NCBI GenBank assembly: GCA_030295235.1
Contig: AP026123.1
Span: 1,240,001 to 1,304,000 of the forward strand
Reading direction: 5' to 3'
Length of the DNA stretch: 64,000 bases
Origin: Fistulifera solaris
Lineage: Eukaryota > Bacillariophyta > Bacillariophyceae > Naviculales > Stauroneidaceae
Shown: positions 11,842 to 22,855 of the stretch, piece by piece
How the letters are laid out: each line of letters begins with the position of its first letter
Numbering within the stretch: the stretch's first letter is position 1
Notes under the pieces: model-generated
The model's input: the letters and a program-made list of their open reading frames with translations, nothing else
The model's database searches: none
Told to the model about the DNA's origin: nothing
Translations under genes and position numbers: made by a program

Positions 11842-13453
11842 TTAGAAGCACTTTCGGTGCACGATGGAAGGACCAGACTCGTCGTATTCTTCCTTGCTGA
11901 TCCACATGCTCTGGAAAGTAGAGAGAGACGCCAAAATGGAACCTCCGATCCACACGGAGTATTTGCGTTCCGGAGGAGCCACAATCTTGACCTTGATCGA
12001 AGCAGGAGCCAAAGCAGTGATCTCCTTCGACATACGCTCGCTGATACCGGGGAACATGGTGGTACCTCCGGAAAGAACAATGTTGGCGTACAAGTCCTTG
12101 CGGATATCGACATCGCACTTCATGATGGTCTGGAAGGTGGAGTCGGCAATACCGTCCATTTCAAGACCCGTCAAGTTGGGCTGGAACAACACCTCCGGAC
12201 AACGGAAGCGCTCGTTACCGATCACGATGATGTTACCATCGGGAAGCTCGAAGGATTTCTCAAGAGCAGAAGACTCGGCAGCCTTCTTCATCTCTTCCTC
12301 AAAGTCAACAGCAACGAAGCACAAGGACTCCTTGATATCACGAACAATTTCTCGCTCGGCGGTGGTGGTGAGAGAGTAACCACGCTCGGTCAAGATCTTC
12401 ATCAAGTAGTCGGTCAAGTCACGTCCAGCAAGATCCAAACGGATCACAGCGTGGGGAAGAGCGTAACCCTCGTAGATGGGAACGGTGTGGGTGACACCAT
12501 CACCAGAGTCCAAAACGCAACCGGTGGTACGTCCAGAGGCGTAAAGGGACAAGACGGCCTGGATGTTCACATACATGGCAGGGACGTTGAATGTCTCGAA
12601 CATGATCTGGGTCATACGTTCGCGGTTGGCCTTGGGGTTCTGAGGAGCCTCGGTCAACAGAACAGGGTGGGCCTCGGGGGCGACACGGAGCTCATTGTAG
12701 AAGGTGTGGTGCCAGATCTTCTCCATGTCGTCCCAGTTGGTAACAATACCGTGCTCGATGGGGTATTTGAGCGTGAGAACACCTCGCTTGGCCTGGGCTT
12801 CGTCACCCACATAGGCATCACGTTGTTCCATACCAACCTACAAGCGCAAGACGAAGCAAAGGCGAAAGGCAAGAAGAGAAGTAAAAGAAGAGGGATAGCG
12901 TTAGACGTCGTTCAAATTCAAAGGGTGACACAGCTCTCGACAAATAGAAGAGCCACCGTCACCGTCGACGACTCACCATGATACCGGGCTGACGGGCACG
13001 ACCGATCAAAGAAGGGAAAACGGAGCGAGGGGCGTCATCTCCGGCGAAACCGGCTGTTGGAAGTCAAATAAAAGGTAGAAGAGGAAGAGAGGCAAAGTTA
13101 GAGAAGGTTTGCAAGTTTGTACGACGCATTGAATGTCGAAATGACCGCGTCATGCAAATGTCTTTTCGTCGCTCGTCAACAGTCAACGCGTTCCGTCTTT
13201 TTCGATGAAAGAAGCGTGAAATGACAGCAGCAGATCATTGCTGTCGACACAAATTGAAAGATGAAGGCTTATCGAGACAAGTCTTCACCCTTCAAAGATT
13301 GCGATCGCGTAGAAAAGCCGCCAGTCACCCAAAGACAGCTCACACAGACAACTGGTCGCAATTCGAAGCGACTTCGGCCGCTTTTGACTTACCTTTGCAC
13401 ATTCCAGAACCGTTGTCAACGACAAGGGCGGCAATATCTTCGTCATCAGCCAT
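11842..13453 (-). CDS. Actin, minus-strand copy
   Basis: Conventional actin of 377 residues, the cytoskeletal ATPase. Three exons on the minus strand: 13393-13453, 12977-13053 and 11842-12837, with introns of 339 and 139 bp bounded by GTAAGT...CAACAG and GTGAGT...TTGTAG. The protein runs from [20 protein letters not shown] through [11 protein letters not shown], the phosphate-binding loop [13 protein letters not shown] and [12 protein letters not shown] to the terminal [11 protein letters not shown]. Exon 3 encodes exactly the same amino acids as the plus-strand copy at 18184-19795, with only silent differences, and both introns have the same length and, where compared, the same sequence. The flanks of the two genes are unrelated from the base next to the start and stop codons. 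Confidence 0.97.
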
Positions 13454-14245
13454 GGTGATAGTTTAGAGATTTGTTGCTAATACGAAACGTTTTTAGATTG
13501 CAGATCGCTTGGTCAAGCAAGTTTATGAGAGGTGCTTGATCTTTTTCGAATCTTGTCTCGTCGGCAACGTTCATCGATGACCGGAGCAATGACCTTTCTC
13601 ATCAAGATATCGGGTACACCAAGCTTCACAGTCAGACTTTCCGTTGAGAAATTTCCTAGACAAAAACGTTGCACAAGACCCTGTTTTGAACAAGATGTCA
13701 CATTCCATTCAAACCATAGGCTATTGAGTGCCGGTTACAAACATTGGACATGCGGTCATTATTTTTTAGCCGCTACCGTCTGTCGTCCGTCAAGCCTAAA
13801 CCCTAAACATACAACGAATGATAACGACCCTAACGCAACGACCCGAGAGCCTGCGAGGCTTGGGCTAGACCCGGACCAATGTAAAGAGGGTTCGACTATC
13901 AATAAATTTCCTGCTACTAACTGCTCTCAACCACATAGGAATCACTGAACTAAAATTAACGTAATTAGCTACAAAAATTGATATCAAAATGATAAGACGG
14001 CGTTGCTTTTCAAAATGGATTAGACAACCCTAGAGGAATTTCGCGCACTGGACTAACAAGCTTGTAATCTTAGCTCGTGCAACTAAAAGTGCAGCTAGAT
14101 TGGCGCAATCCCATCAGTATCGTCCCTGTTTATGCCCAATCTAAAAGTCTAGCAGCTGCTAGGAATCGAGTGACTGCCGCCCATAAACCAATCACAAACA
14201 GGTTGATATTAAACCAGTAGTTGGAAGTTTTATAACTTCGAACGG
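13454..14245. other. Intergenic region upstream of the minus actin gene
   Basis: Promoter side of the minus-strand actin gene. One open frame of about 130 codons starts with GTG and has no family or composition signal, so I do not call it. A short telomere-like CCTAAACCCTAAAC lies at 13795-13808. Confidence 0.5.
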
Positions 14246-15130
14246 TCATCTACTGGTGACAGCGACAGCCGCTTGTGTCGGTCGGTAGATATGCGAGCCC
14301 CAAAATTGCGGCGTTCCATCCGATTGATAAAGACTGGGACGATAACCTGCCCCGGAATCCGTACTCGGTGACCGCGACAAGCCTTCCTCAATACGCACAT
14401 AGTAGTCGGATCTTCCTTCCGATATACCCGGCAGTTGGCTGCGACTGTTGGCCACAGCAAAGTCTCTGCATTTGATATAGCCAATGACCCCACAATACGC
14501 AGCCGACAAACCGGTGATGAGCATGCTTAGCGCCCAGATCAGATAAAGCGGACGGCTACCACACCAGCGAACTTCGATGTCGTCGTCGATATCCTCATTT
14601 TCGTATCGATCGACACCGGCTTGGTCCGAGCAGTGGCCTACAATGAAAACGGAGAGCCAGGTAAATAAGAGACAAACAACAATGCTCAATTTCCAAGGGC
14701 AGGATCTGGGTCGCATGGAAGTATATCCGTTCGGATAAATGTATTTGAGGTGTCCTCCGGTGTACGCTTCGCCATAATGCTCTTCGTAAGATGCATACGG
14801 CATTTCATTCTCGAACGGTGAACGGACTGCTACTTTCGGTCGAAGTTCCGAACTCAGTAGGGAAGTAGCTTTGGTGCCTCGATTCGATTCGATCTCACTT
14901 TCCGCGTAACTCGTTGCGCTACTGCCAAAATCTGTTGTCTGCTGCAAATGAGAATCAGCGAGAGATGGCGGCACGTCGGGCATCGCTTCGTACTGTTTTT
15001 GCTTGTCATTGTTGTTGTACCGCCTCTCTTCATTCGACTCGGTGACGGCGGGGCTGTGCATTTTCCCATCATCGTTTCCCGTACCAGGAGCGATAGTTTG
15101 TGCATATTCATTTAAAGCGTACTGATACAT
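14246..15130 (-). CDS. Uncharacterised two-helix membrane protein
   Basis: No family recognised. About 150 polar, low-complexity residues come first. The first membrane segment (LSIVVCLLFTWLSVFIVGHC) follows, then an acidic loop containing ENEDIDDDIEVRW, and a second segment (YLIWALSMLITGLSAAYCGV). A soluble tail rich in Ser and Tyr ends the protein. I take the ATG at 15130 as the start. The open frame continues about 33 codons upstream, but only to a GTG with an in-frame stop before it, so either the start is at 15130 or a short 5' exon has been missed. Confidence 0.55.
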   Translation of the reverse strand: MYQYALNEYAQTIAPGTGNDDGKMHSPAVTESNEERRYNNNDKQKQYEAMPDVPPSLADSHLQQTTDFGSSATSYAESEIESNRGTKATSLLSSELRPKVAVRSPFENEMPYASYEEHYGEAYTGGHLKYIYPNGYTSMRPRSCPWKLSIVVCLLFTWLSVFIVGHCSDQAGVDRYENEDIDDDIEVRWCGSRPLYLIWALSMLITGLSAAYCGVIGYIKCRDFAVANSRSQLPGISEGRSDYYVRIEEGLSRSPSTDSGAGYRPSLYQSDGTPQFWGSHIYRPTQAAVAVTSR

Positions 15131-15604
15131 GGGATATTTTTCACGGATGGCTTCCGGCGTCCGAGCCGCTGGTGACAGCCGCTTCCTCGCTTTCTTTTGC
15201 CCAAACCCAGAATTCGGACCATTGTACACCTTACTCAGTTTCTATTTCAAAATGTCGTGCAAATTGTTGAGAGGTGAAGATAGAACGTTTCGAGCATTGA
15301 ATTCAATAAATGAATGACACCGAAGGAACGAAATAATAATACTCCGGAGTAATAAGGTGCGCAATAATAAAGGGTGGAAAAAATGCCGTACGTTAGCTAA
15401 GCACTCGTACCGGTACACTTTCCATTAATAAGAATTTTATGCCGGTACCGGTTCGTCATCAATTAGGCGCGGATCCACGAGGAACTTCGACAAGGTTCCT
15501 AACAAAGAAGAAAATAAACAAAAAGGACCGAGCGAGAGATTATCGCGCCAATAGTTTGCTTTCATAAGACACCGCTGATCATCCCCCCATCTCGTTTTGA
15601 CTCG
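15131..15604. other. Divergent intergenic region
   Basis: Lies between the two-helix membrane protein gene and the first SOUL gene. It holds two perfect 10 bp palindromes centred on GGTACC-type sequence, GTACCGGTAC (15407-15416) and CCGGTACCGG (15442-15451), about 35 bp apart. No gene seen. Confidence 0.4.
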
Positions 15605-16267
15605 ATGATGAGTGCCATTTTCCGGAAGACTGGCATTGAAGAACCCGTCTTCAAGTTGCTTTTGGATCGGACGGAAGCCTCCGTCTCTTATCAGCTACGC
15701 GAATATGGAAAGAGAATTGCCATCGAGACAAGATACAACGACGTTTTCGATGACAGTTCTGCTTTCATGAAGCTGGCCGGGTACATTGGAGTTTTCGGTC
15801 CACCAAATAATCAGGACAACATCCCGATGGCAATGACTACTCCTGTCGTTCGAAACGGCACAAACGGCACTAAGATTGCCATGACCGCACCCGTAGTCCG
15901 TGAGAAAGGTATGATGCAGTTCATTCTACCAGCCAAATACACTTCGTTAGAGAAAACTCCGACACCGACGGATGCAGCGGTTGCCTTAAAAGAGATTCCA
16001 CCCTCGCTCGGGGCGGTCAAGTTCTTCTCTGGGCCACGCGACTTCATTTTGTGTAGAAATTGGGCACTTGCGCTGGGTCAGCAGCTTCGCGAAGACGGCG
16101 TTGATCTTTCGGAAGACTATGTTCTCCAGTCCTATCAGTTCTGGAGCTACGATCCGCCTTCTGTCCCATCCTCACTCCGCCGAAACGAGGTATGGATACC
16201 GTTGACACCTGATCAGGCTACTGCCATAGTTGCTTCCTATGGAGGAGAACAACATGCGAGCAACTAA
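15605..16267 (+). CDS. SOUL heme-binding family protein (copy 1)
   Basis: A SOUL/HEBP-type protein of 220 residues that by family knowledge binds heme or other tetrapyrroles. The fold is visible as YQLREYGKRIAIET, then FMKLAGYIGVFG, two MTTPVV/MTAPVV motifs, FILPAKY, and the C-terminal WSYDPPSVPSSLRRNEVWIPL. No signal peptide or plastid presequence is apparent, so it is probably cytosolic. The gene directly downstream in the same orientation (16513-17168) is a clear paralog, which points to a local tandem duplication. Confidence 0.92.
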   Translation: MMSAIFRKTGIEEPVFKLLLDRTEASVSYQLREYGKRIAIETRYNDVFDDSSAFMKLAGYIGVFGPPNNQDNIPMAMTTPVVRNGTNGTKIAMTAPVVREKGMMQFILPAKYTSLEKTPTPTDAAVALKEIPPSLGAVKFFSGPRDFILCRNWALALGQQLREDGVDLSEDYVLQSYQFWSYDPPSVPSSLRRNEVWIPLTPDQATAIVASYGGEQHASN

Positions 16268-16512
16268 TGAATAAATCGTCTTAATTTTAGAAAATTTTAT
16301 TGAATTTGTTACTCCGCACTCTGTTCTACGCACGCCCTACAAAATGGAACCTGTGCGACACTTCCTGATACACGAGTGACCTTCTTGTGACGGCGCGCAT
16401 GCGATGACTTCGAAAACGAGAAAAATTACTTCGCATGAACTATTTTGCGAACGATCCCCGTTATTTTATTATACACATCAAATACCTTTTTAAAAAGTAA
16501 AAGAGGTTGATC

Positions 16513-17168
16513 ATGGGTGTGGTATTCGGCAAATCGAACATAGAGGAACCGGCGTTTAAAGTTCTTTTGGACCGCACAGGCGTGGCAGTGCCTTACCAAA
16601 TCCGAGAATACGGAAAACGAATAGCCGTCGAGACAAAAATGGGAGAAAGCGATCGAAGTCCTTTTATGAAGTTGGCTGGATATATAGGAGTGGTAGGAAA
16701 CCAACCTGCCAACGAAGGGGGGACGACGATCGACATGACGGCCCCAGTCGTACGAACCGACGGAAAGGGTACCAAAATCGCCATGACGGCACCCGTTGTT
16801 CGCGAAGAAGGAATTATGCAATTTATTTTACCAGCCAAGTACGATTCATTAGAGAAAGCTCCGAAACCGACGGATGCGACAGTTTTCTTGAAGGAAATTC
16901 CGCCGTCGGTCGGTGCCGTGAAGCAATACACAGGATCGTACGACCAAGATCTCTGCAGAAAATGGGCCATTGAGTTGCGCCAACAGCTCCGTGAGGATGG
17001 CATCGATCTGTCGGAAGAGCATGTGCTTCAATCGTATCAGTTTTGGGGTACAACCCGCCTTTCACTTTGCCCATGTTCCGTCGAAACGAAGTTTGGATCC
17101 CCTTGACAAAGCAGCAGGCTGCTAGCTTGATTGCATCTTGTGGGAGCGGAGAGAGCTCGATAAATTAG
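16513..17168 (+). CDS. SOUL heme-binding family protein (copy 2)
   Basis: Tandem paralog of the SOUL gene 245 bp upstream, alike along its whole length: YQIREYGKRIAVET, FMKLAGYIGVVG, DMTAPVV and AMTAPVV, FILPAKYDSLEK. The start is the ATG at 16513. The frame changes near the C-terminus at the G run 17045-17048. With one more G the protein continues YNPPFTLPMFRRNEVWIPL, exactly parallel to copy 1, and ends at 17168. As read literally it would end about 20 residues early with an unrelated tail. Confidence 0.88.
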
Positions 17169-18183
17169 ACATATTGTTCTGATAATCGAGCAGTGATTTG
17201 GCATGTTCGAGTATAAAAAACACCAACCTCAATATGGATTTCGACGCTTGTCGACGCCCGACCCAATTTCACGTAAACCGATTAACAAGCATTAGACCTT
17301 TCTCGTGCATGCACAATTGCTGATTGATTGTAGAGTATCGTTGCTGGTTGATTGCTGTCTTGACACTGCCCCTACGTCGAGAAATGGCCATTTCAAATAC
17401 GTCGACCGGATTTGTACGACGGGCGACGGGGGCGTGTTTCTTCGAAAATGAAATGAGACGAGACGCGAATTCAGTCCAGCGACCTTTTCGGCGCTTCGAT
17501 AGCAAGCGGCAGTTCAATTACTGGAGAATAACATCGCAGGGTAAGTAGATGTGTGGTCGCTGGCCAAACATGCATCGGCCGTCTTTGTCGTCGTCGTCGT
17601 TAGCGACCGCTCCGCCATACAATGTGAACGAGGTTTGTTTTAGCTTCTAGTGAAACTCCATCGTCTAATCTTTAGAACAAGAATGATGATATGTTACAAC
17701 TCAATCTCTTAGCTTTGTTGGTAACAGTTTCTTTCATTATATTTCATTTACATTTATCGTGGACGGTCTTTGGTGTCTTTCGCTTCCTCCAAAAAATGAG
17801 GCAGAACATATCGGTCATTTGCGTCCAAGACAAAGCAAGACACGAGACGCGAGCCAAAAAAACCCAAGTGTGTCGTCTGCTCGTCTGTCGTACGTGCGCG
17901 CTCGCATCGTTTGATTGGATCGCTGCGTGGAGTGCGTACGTGGAGGCACCGTAGAAAAAGAAACGGTCATTGCGGTGGCCGCCAGCAGGGTCATTGCAAT
18001 GCTCAAGATCTTGGGAGTATGGTTAAGAAAGTACACTTGAGGCGAGCATCTTGGATCTTCGGTCCGGTGACTTTGGCCGCGCATCAATCCTTCGACCCAA
18101 AGCATCGCCGCATTCATGTCCATAAAAAGCAGCTCAACAGCACGACTTATCCACTTTGAAAGCAAAACAAGAAAACTCTTACC
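17169..18183. other. Upstream region of the plus actin gene
   Basis: About 1 kb between SOUL copy 2 and the plus-strand actin start. It contains short open frames without family signal and small CGT-rich runs. Its sequence is not related to the upstream flank of the other actin gene, so the two genes probably differ in regulation. Confidence 0.5.
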
Positions 18184-19795
18184 ATGGCTGATGACGAAGA
18201 TATTGCCGCCCTTGTCGTTGACAACGGTTCTGGAATGTGCAAAGGTAAGTCAAAAGCGGCCGAAGTCGCTTCGAATTGCGACCAGTTGTCTGTGTGAGCT
18301 GTCTTTGGGTGACTGGCGGCTTTTCTACGCGATCGCAATCTTTGAAGGGTGAAGACTTGTCTCGATAAGCCTTCATCTTTCAATTTGTGTCGACAGCAAT
18401 GATCTGCTGCTGTCATTTCACGCTTCTTTCATCGAAAAAGACGGAACGCGTTGACTGTTGACGAGCGACGAAAAGACATTTGCATGACGCGGTCATTTCG
18501 ACATTCAATGCGTCGTACAAACTTGCAAACCTTCTCTAACTTTGCCTCTCTTCCTCTTCTACCTTTTATTTGACTTCCAACAGCCGGTTTCGCCGGAGAT
18601 GACGCCCCTCGCTCCGTTTTCCCTTCTTTGATCGGTCGTGCCCGTCAGCCCGGTATCATGGTGAGTCGTCGACGGTGACGGTGGCTCTTCTATTTGTCGA
18701 GAGCTGTGTCACCCTTTGAATTTGAACGACGTCTAACGCTATCCCTCTTCTTTTACTTCTCTTCTTGCCTTTCGCCTTTGCTTCGTCTTGCGCTTGTAGG
18801 TTGGTATGGAACAACGTGATGCCTATGTGGGTGACGAAGCCCAGGCCAAGCGAGGTGTTCTCACGCTCAAATACCCCATCGAGCACGGTATTGTTACCAA
18901 CTGGGACGACATGGAGAAGATCTGGCACCACACCTTCTACAATGAGCTCCGTGTCGCCCCCGAGGCCCACCCTGTTCTGTTGACCGAGGCTCCTCAGAAC
19001 CCCAAGGCCAACCGCGAACGTATGACCCAGATCATGTTCGAGACATTCAACGTCCCTGCCATGTATGTGAACATCCAGGCCGTCTTGTCCCTTTACGCCT
19101 CTGGACGTACCACTGGTTGCGTGTTGGACTCTGGTGATGGTGTCACCCACACCGTTCCCATCTACGAGGGTTACGCACTTCCCCACGCCGTGATCCGTTT
19201 GGATCTTGCTGGACGTGACTTGACCGACTACTTGATGAAGATCTTGACCGAGCGTGGTTACTCTCTCACCACCACCGCCGAGCGAGAAATTGTTCGTGAT
19301 ATCAAGGAGTCCTTGTGCTTCGTTGCTGTTGACTTCGAGGAAGAAATGAAGAAGGCTGCCGAGTCTTCTGCTCTTGAGAAGTCCTTCGAGCTTCCCGATG
19401 GTAACATCATCGTGATCGGTAACGAGCGCTTCCGTTGTCCGGAGGTGTTGTTCCAGCCCAACTTGACGGGTCTTGAAATGGACGGTATTGCCGACTCCAC
19501 CTTCCAGACCATCATGAAGTGCGATGTCGATATCCGCAAGGACTTGTACGCCAACATTGTTCTTTCCGGAGGTACCACCATGTTCCCCGGTATCAGCGAG
19601 CGTATGTCGAAGGAGATCACTGCTTTGGCTCCTGCTTCGATCAAGGTCAAGATTGTGGCTCCTCCGGAGCGCAAATACTCCGTGTGGATCGGAGGTTCCA
19701 TTTTGGCGTCTCTTTCTACTTTCCAAAGCATGTGGATCAGCAAGGAAGAATACGACGAGTCTGGTCCTTCCATCGTGCACCGAAAGTGCTTCTAA
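18184..19795 (+). CDS. Actin, plus-strand copy
   Basis: Second conventional actin gene, oriented head to head with the copy at 11842-13453 and 4.7 kb away. Exons are 18184-18244, 18584-18660 and 18800-19795, separated by introns of 339 and 139 bp. The 377-residue product is the same as that of the other copy as far as I compared. The intron between Lys and Ala at codon 20 splits the Ala codon; the second intron falls between codons after GRARQPGIM. Silent differences occur in exon 3 (for example T/C in the codon before GGTTGCGT). Confidence 0.97.
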
Positions 19796-19901
19796 GTAAC
19801 CTGAATGGTCAATATCTGCATCAGGAAGGTTGGAGTACCGTTGTGCTAGTAAATGGATTAGAAAAAATTATACATGTCTTCTTCAAGTGACTTCCTTAAT
19901 T

Positions 19902-20913
19902 TTATCGTAAGGCAACAAACTCCTCCGGCCGACTGCCAGCTAAATCCAATCTTCCCGTTGGATTGTTTATGTACATTGCTATTACCGTTCGCCCGTACTT
20001 GCGGTTTCTGATCCCAATCATTGCACCGCCATCTACTCCAGGAATTACATGGGGAAGACAGCCCAACTCGACTGGATACTCGACCAAAACGATGGTGTCA
20101 TCCGTTATGAGATCAGACGTAGCGACAGCCTCCAGAAGGTCTCCGTACACAATTTCTTCGTAGGGCGGGCAGAGCGTCACAATCTGATACTTCGTCCCTT
20201 CCGTAATTCCAACTGACTTCGGCTGCTGTAATACTTGAAAGGCATCTGCGTTAATGATCTGTTCTTGCCCAGTAAATTGACACCAGTCTACATTTCGCTT
20301 GATAGCCGAACAGCAATCATCAGAGAGATCGACAAACGTACAATGAGCCGCCCCTCGACTCAGACTCTCCAATCCGACACTCCCCGACCCGGAGAAAATG
20401 TCCAAATGGCGTGTGTTCTCCACATCGTACAGCCCAAATGACGTAAGTGTGCTGTATACCGCTTCTCGTACTTTACCCATCATCGGTCGGAGATAGACGT
20501 TCGGTGAATCGAGCCGTTTTCCTCGTGCCGACCCTCCAGCGATTCGCAGCATACTCGGATTGTTCATGCCCATTTCCCGAGCTTTCCCCTGAGGTCGTAA
20601 GCGAGGGTTCGACGATCCTCCGGCTCCTGGAGTTTTCGTACTTTCTGGTACGATGTGGCCTAAGGGTGGTCTCTTGGCTTGTACCTTTCTTCTTAAATTC
20701 GCTGGAATAGACGGGTCCACATCCGTGGAGGAAATTTGACTTGGTGACTTTTTTGGGTTTAGCACACAATGGTTGAGTGCGTGCGAGGTGGCCCGTTTGG
20801 GTTATTGATTTGTATAAGATGTGCGGCGAAATTGAAAATGCATTACAGAATGTTGATTTTAAAACAATCGAAATGGCAACGCCTATAAGCACAGGAAAAG
20901 AGAGGATCTGCAT
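19902..20913 (-). CDS. Plastid-targeted RsmD-like 16S rRNA m2G methyltransferase
   Basis: An SAM-dependent methyltransferase of the RsmD family, which in bacteria methylates G966 of 16S rRNA; here presumably the plastid small-subunit rRNA. Motifs are RIAGGSARGKRL, RPMMGKVREAVYSTL, LDIFSGSGSVGLESLSRGA, and CPPYEE where bacterial enzymes have DPPY. The presequence MQILSFPVLIGVAISIVLKS then FCNAFSIS looks like a diatom signal peptide with an ASAFAP-type cleavage site whose +1 residue is Phe, followed by a Ser/Thr/Lys-rich transit peptide. The presequence and enzyme are in different frames; shortening the T run at 20749-20754 by one base joins them. The start is the ATG at 20913, since the frame upstream has only TTG. 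Confidence 0.85.
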
Positions 20914-21432
20914 TATGCGTTGGGTTTGCTGACTCTTTGATCGATGACGGGTCGACGCGCGCCAAAAGAAAGCTTTCGATGAGCAAAATTTAATGCTGGA
21001 TGACAAGAAGCAACCGATGTGCGAGTATTCTTGTATATTTGAGGGAAACTGTTCAATTCAAGCCCATGTTGTGAGACGCAGAACAAGAACAGTTCTTGGA
21101 ACAGCGACGACTGATGGTTGGAATGAATTTGATGATCGATGGGAGCGAGCGTCTGACCGACCGCCCATAAAGACTAGTAACTCACTCAGGACTCAACTGC
21201 AGTCGTAAAAAAGGTGACATACACTTCGGACTATAGTGAATACGGTCGTCGTTACTTGGTCGTTACTTCAAGGCAGACGGAAATTCTGAAGATGTTTGTT
21301 TTCGTAATTCACGACGCTCTTTTTTCTTTAAACACTAATCACCTTCGGCAACTAGCTTCTGTGAAAGCTTTCATCGTACTCGCCCTTTTACGCGGGGGGA
21401 ACTATGAATGAAATACATCTTCCTGTCGAGCG
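20914..21432. other. Intergenic region with dispersed motif
   Basis: A recognisable copy of the dispersed motif lies at 21185-21240 (GGACTCAACTGCAGTCGT, then ACACTTCGGACTATAGTGAA). No gene seen. Confidence 0.5.
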
Positions 21433-22347
21433 TTAGGTCAAAAATCCATTTGCTCGTTGTAATTCTGTTGAATCCTCCGACTTTGCAAGCCTTCGAAGCG
21501 GTGTTGCGACTCGATTGATCATTTGCTTAAGCTCTTTTTTCATTACCTTTCGAGCCATATTACTGATTCGTCTTGTTTGTGGTTTCGTAGTTGGCGAAAG
21601 TGAATTGTCAGCCAGCGAGCCGCTGTTCAGTGACGGAAGCGACCGACGCATACTCAAATCGGAAGATCCACAAATCGTTTCAGGTGCGGTGATAACAGAG
21701 GGATCATAGCAGCTCGATTGTCCTACAAAACTTCCGACGGATAAAACAGTAGCATGAGACGTTTGTCGTGGCGTGTATTTTGGTCGATTTCCCAGAAGTT
21801 GCGAAGCTGCTATTGATGATCCGGCCTCTGAATATCCGATGGATCGTATCGATGGAGCCTCTTGAATCAAAGGAAGGTGAGAGTCCTTGTTGGTTTGGTC
21901 TCGGGGGGCAGACAGTTGTCGAAGCCTTGACGCTCCCAATGAGGCGGGACGAGGGAGAGAAAGTTGGGGCCGTAATGCCACACTTGGGTCGGGTGATTGA
22001 GTAACCGAAACGAAGATTTCCTTTGGAGGACTAGCGGTGTCAGCTTCCTCTTCGTCGAGTCGCTTTTTTATTCGATTCTTGAACGAAGTGTCGGTGACGG
22101 AAGATATTGTCGACGCCTCGCTAACAGAATCTTCTTCGTCATTGTCGTCTACGGCAACGTCATCGTTTATTTCAGGAACATCTTCCCGATAATTTCGAAC
22201 CAGAACGGTATCTTCGGTCGTGGTTCGATTTCTCATAGAAAATGGTGCGTAGAAGACGCCTGACAAGGACGTCGATGGCGATGACGATCCAACCTCGACT
22301 TCGCTTATTGTTGGTGCTCCTCGCAAAAACAGTCGACTTCCAGCCAT
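21433..22347 (-). CDS. Uncharacterised Ser-rich, probably disordered protein
   Basis: One open frame of 304 residues with an ATG start. No family recognised. Low-complexity Ser/Thr/Pro/Asp composition with an acidic run (DDVAVDDNDEEDSVSEAS) near residue 65, a basic patch (KNRIKKRLDEEEAD), and a C-terminal basic helix (MARKVMKKELKQMINRV). The absence of membrane segments and the long polar stretches suggest a disordered regulatory or cytoskeletal protein. It could be real but narrowly distributed. Confidence 0.5.
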   Translation of the reverse strand: MAGSRLFLRGAPTISEVEVGSSSPSTSLSGVFYAPFSMRNRTTTEDTVLVRNYREDVPEINDDVAVDDNDEEDSVSEASTISSVTDTSFKNRIKKRLDEEEADTASPPKEIFVSVTQSPDPSVALRPQLSLPRPASLGASRLRQLSAPRDQTNKDSHLPLIQEAPSIRSIGYSEAGSSIAASQLLGNRPKYTPRQTSHATVLSVGSFVGQSSCYDPSVITAPETICGSSDLSMRRSLPSLNSGSLADNSLSPTTKPQTRRISNMARKVMKKELKQMINRVATPLRRLAKSEDSTELQRANGFLT

Positions 22348-22855
22348 GATGTTATGAATGTTTTATTTGTTATTGGAATATGGATTGAAAGCTCTTCCTG
22401 TGGGGTTACAGAAATGAAGTAAGAATAGGTGAAAAAATGGAACTGCCGGTTGAGTCGTGGTGAAAAAGTGGGGGGAGAAACTGTTGTCGCGTTTTTATTC
22501 CGTTCCGGTTTCCAGGCAAGATTGATTTTTCACACGGTTCCTTTTTATGCCGTTCGCTGTTCGCTTCGTACATTAGCGAACTATTCCGTCGACACTGAAC
22601 CATAGTGAAAAAACACTTCGTTTTACACAATTATCCATACTCGATGCAATGTAAAGTGTAAAGTGCCTTTGTTGCTCGTACGTGCGTCGCACGTGTCTGT
22701 GTCTGCCTGTGACCCGCTATCTCTGCCCATCGACGACAACGACCAACCAAAGAAAAAAGACGCTGAAGTCGTTTTCGTTTTCTTTGCCAAAGGTGGCCCA
22801 CATTGAGAAATAAACGAAAATCACGACAGTCCTCTTTCGACCTAAATACCCCATC
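22348..22855. other. Divergent promoter region
   Basis: Between the start of the Ser-rich protein gene and the start of the RLP7-like gene, so probably a shared promoter region. No ORF or repeat of note apart from a short GTGTCTGTGTCTG run. Confidence 0.4.

Noticed and set aside
11857-12981. 374-codon frame opposite actin exon 3 (and its mirror at 18656-19780)
   Set aside because: Antisense shadow of strong actin codon bias; crosses an actin intron and has no family match.
13795-13808. Telomere repeat CCTAAACCCTAAAC
   Set aside because: Only about two units long and inside a gene-rich region; could be a chance telo-box, not a telomere.
13532-13948. 138-codon plus-strand frame between actin and the membrane protein gene
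   Set aside because: It begins with GTG, has no composition or family signal, and lies in the actin promoter region.
17691-17954. 87-codon plus-strand frame upstream of actin
   Set aside because: Hydrophobic low-complexity start and no conserved feature; most likely chance in the actin promoter region.
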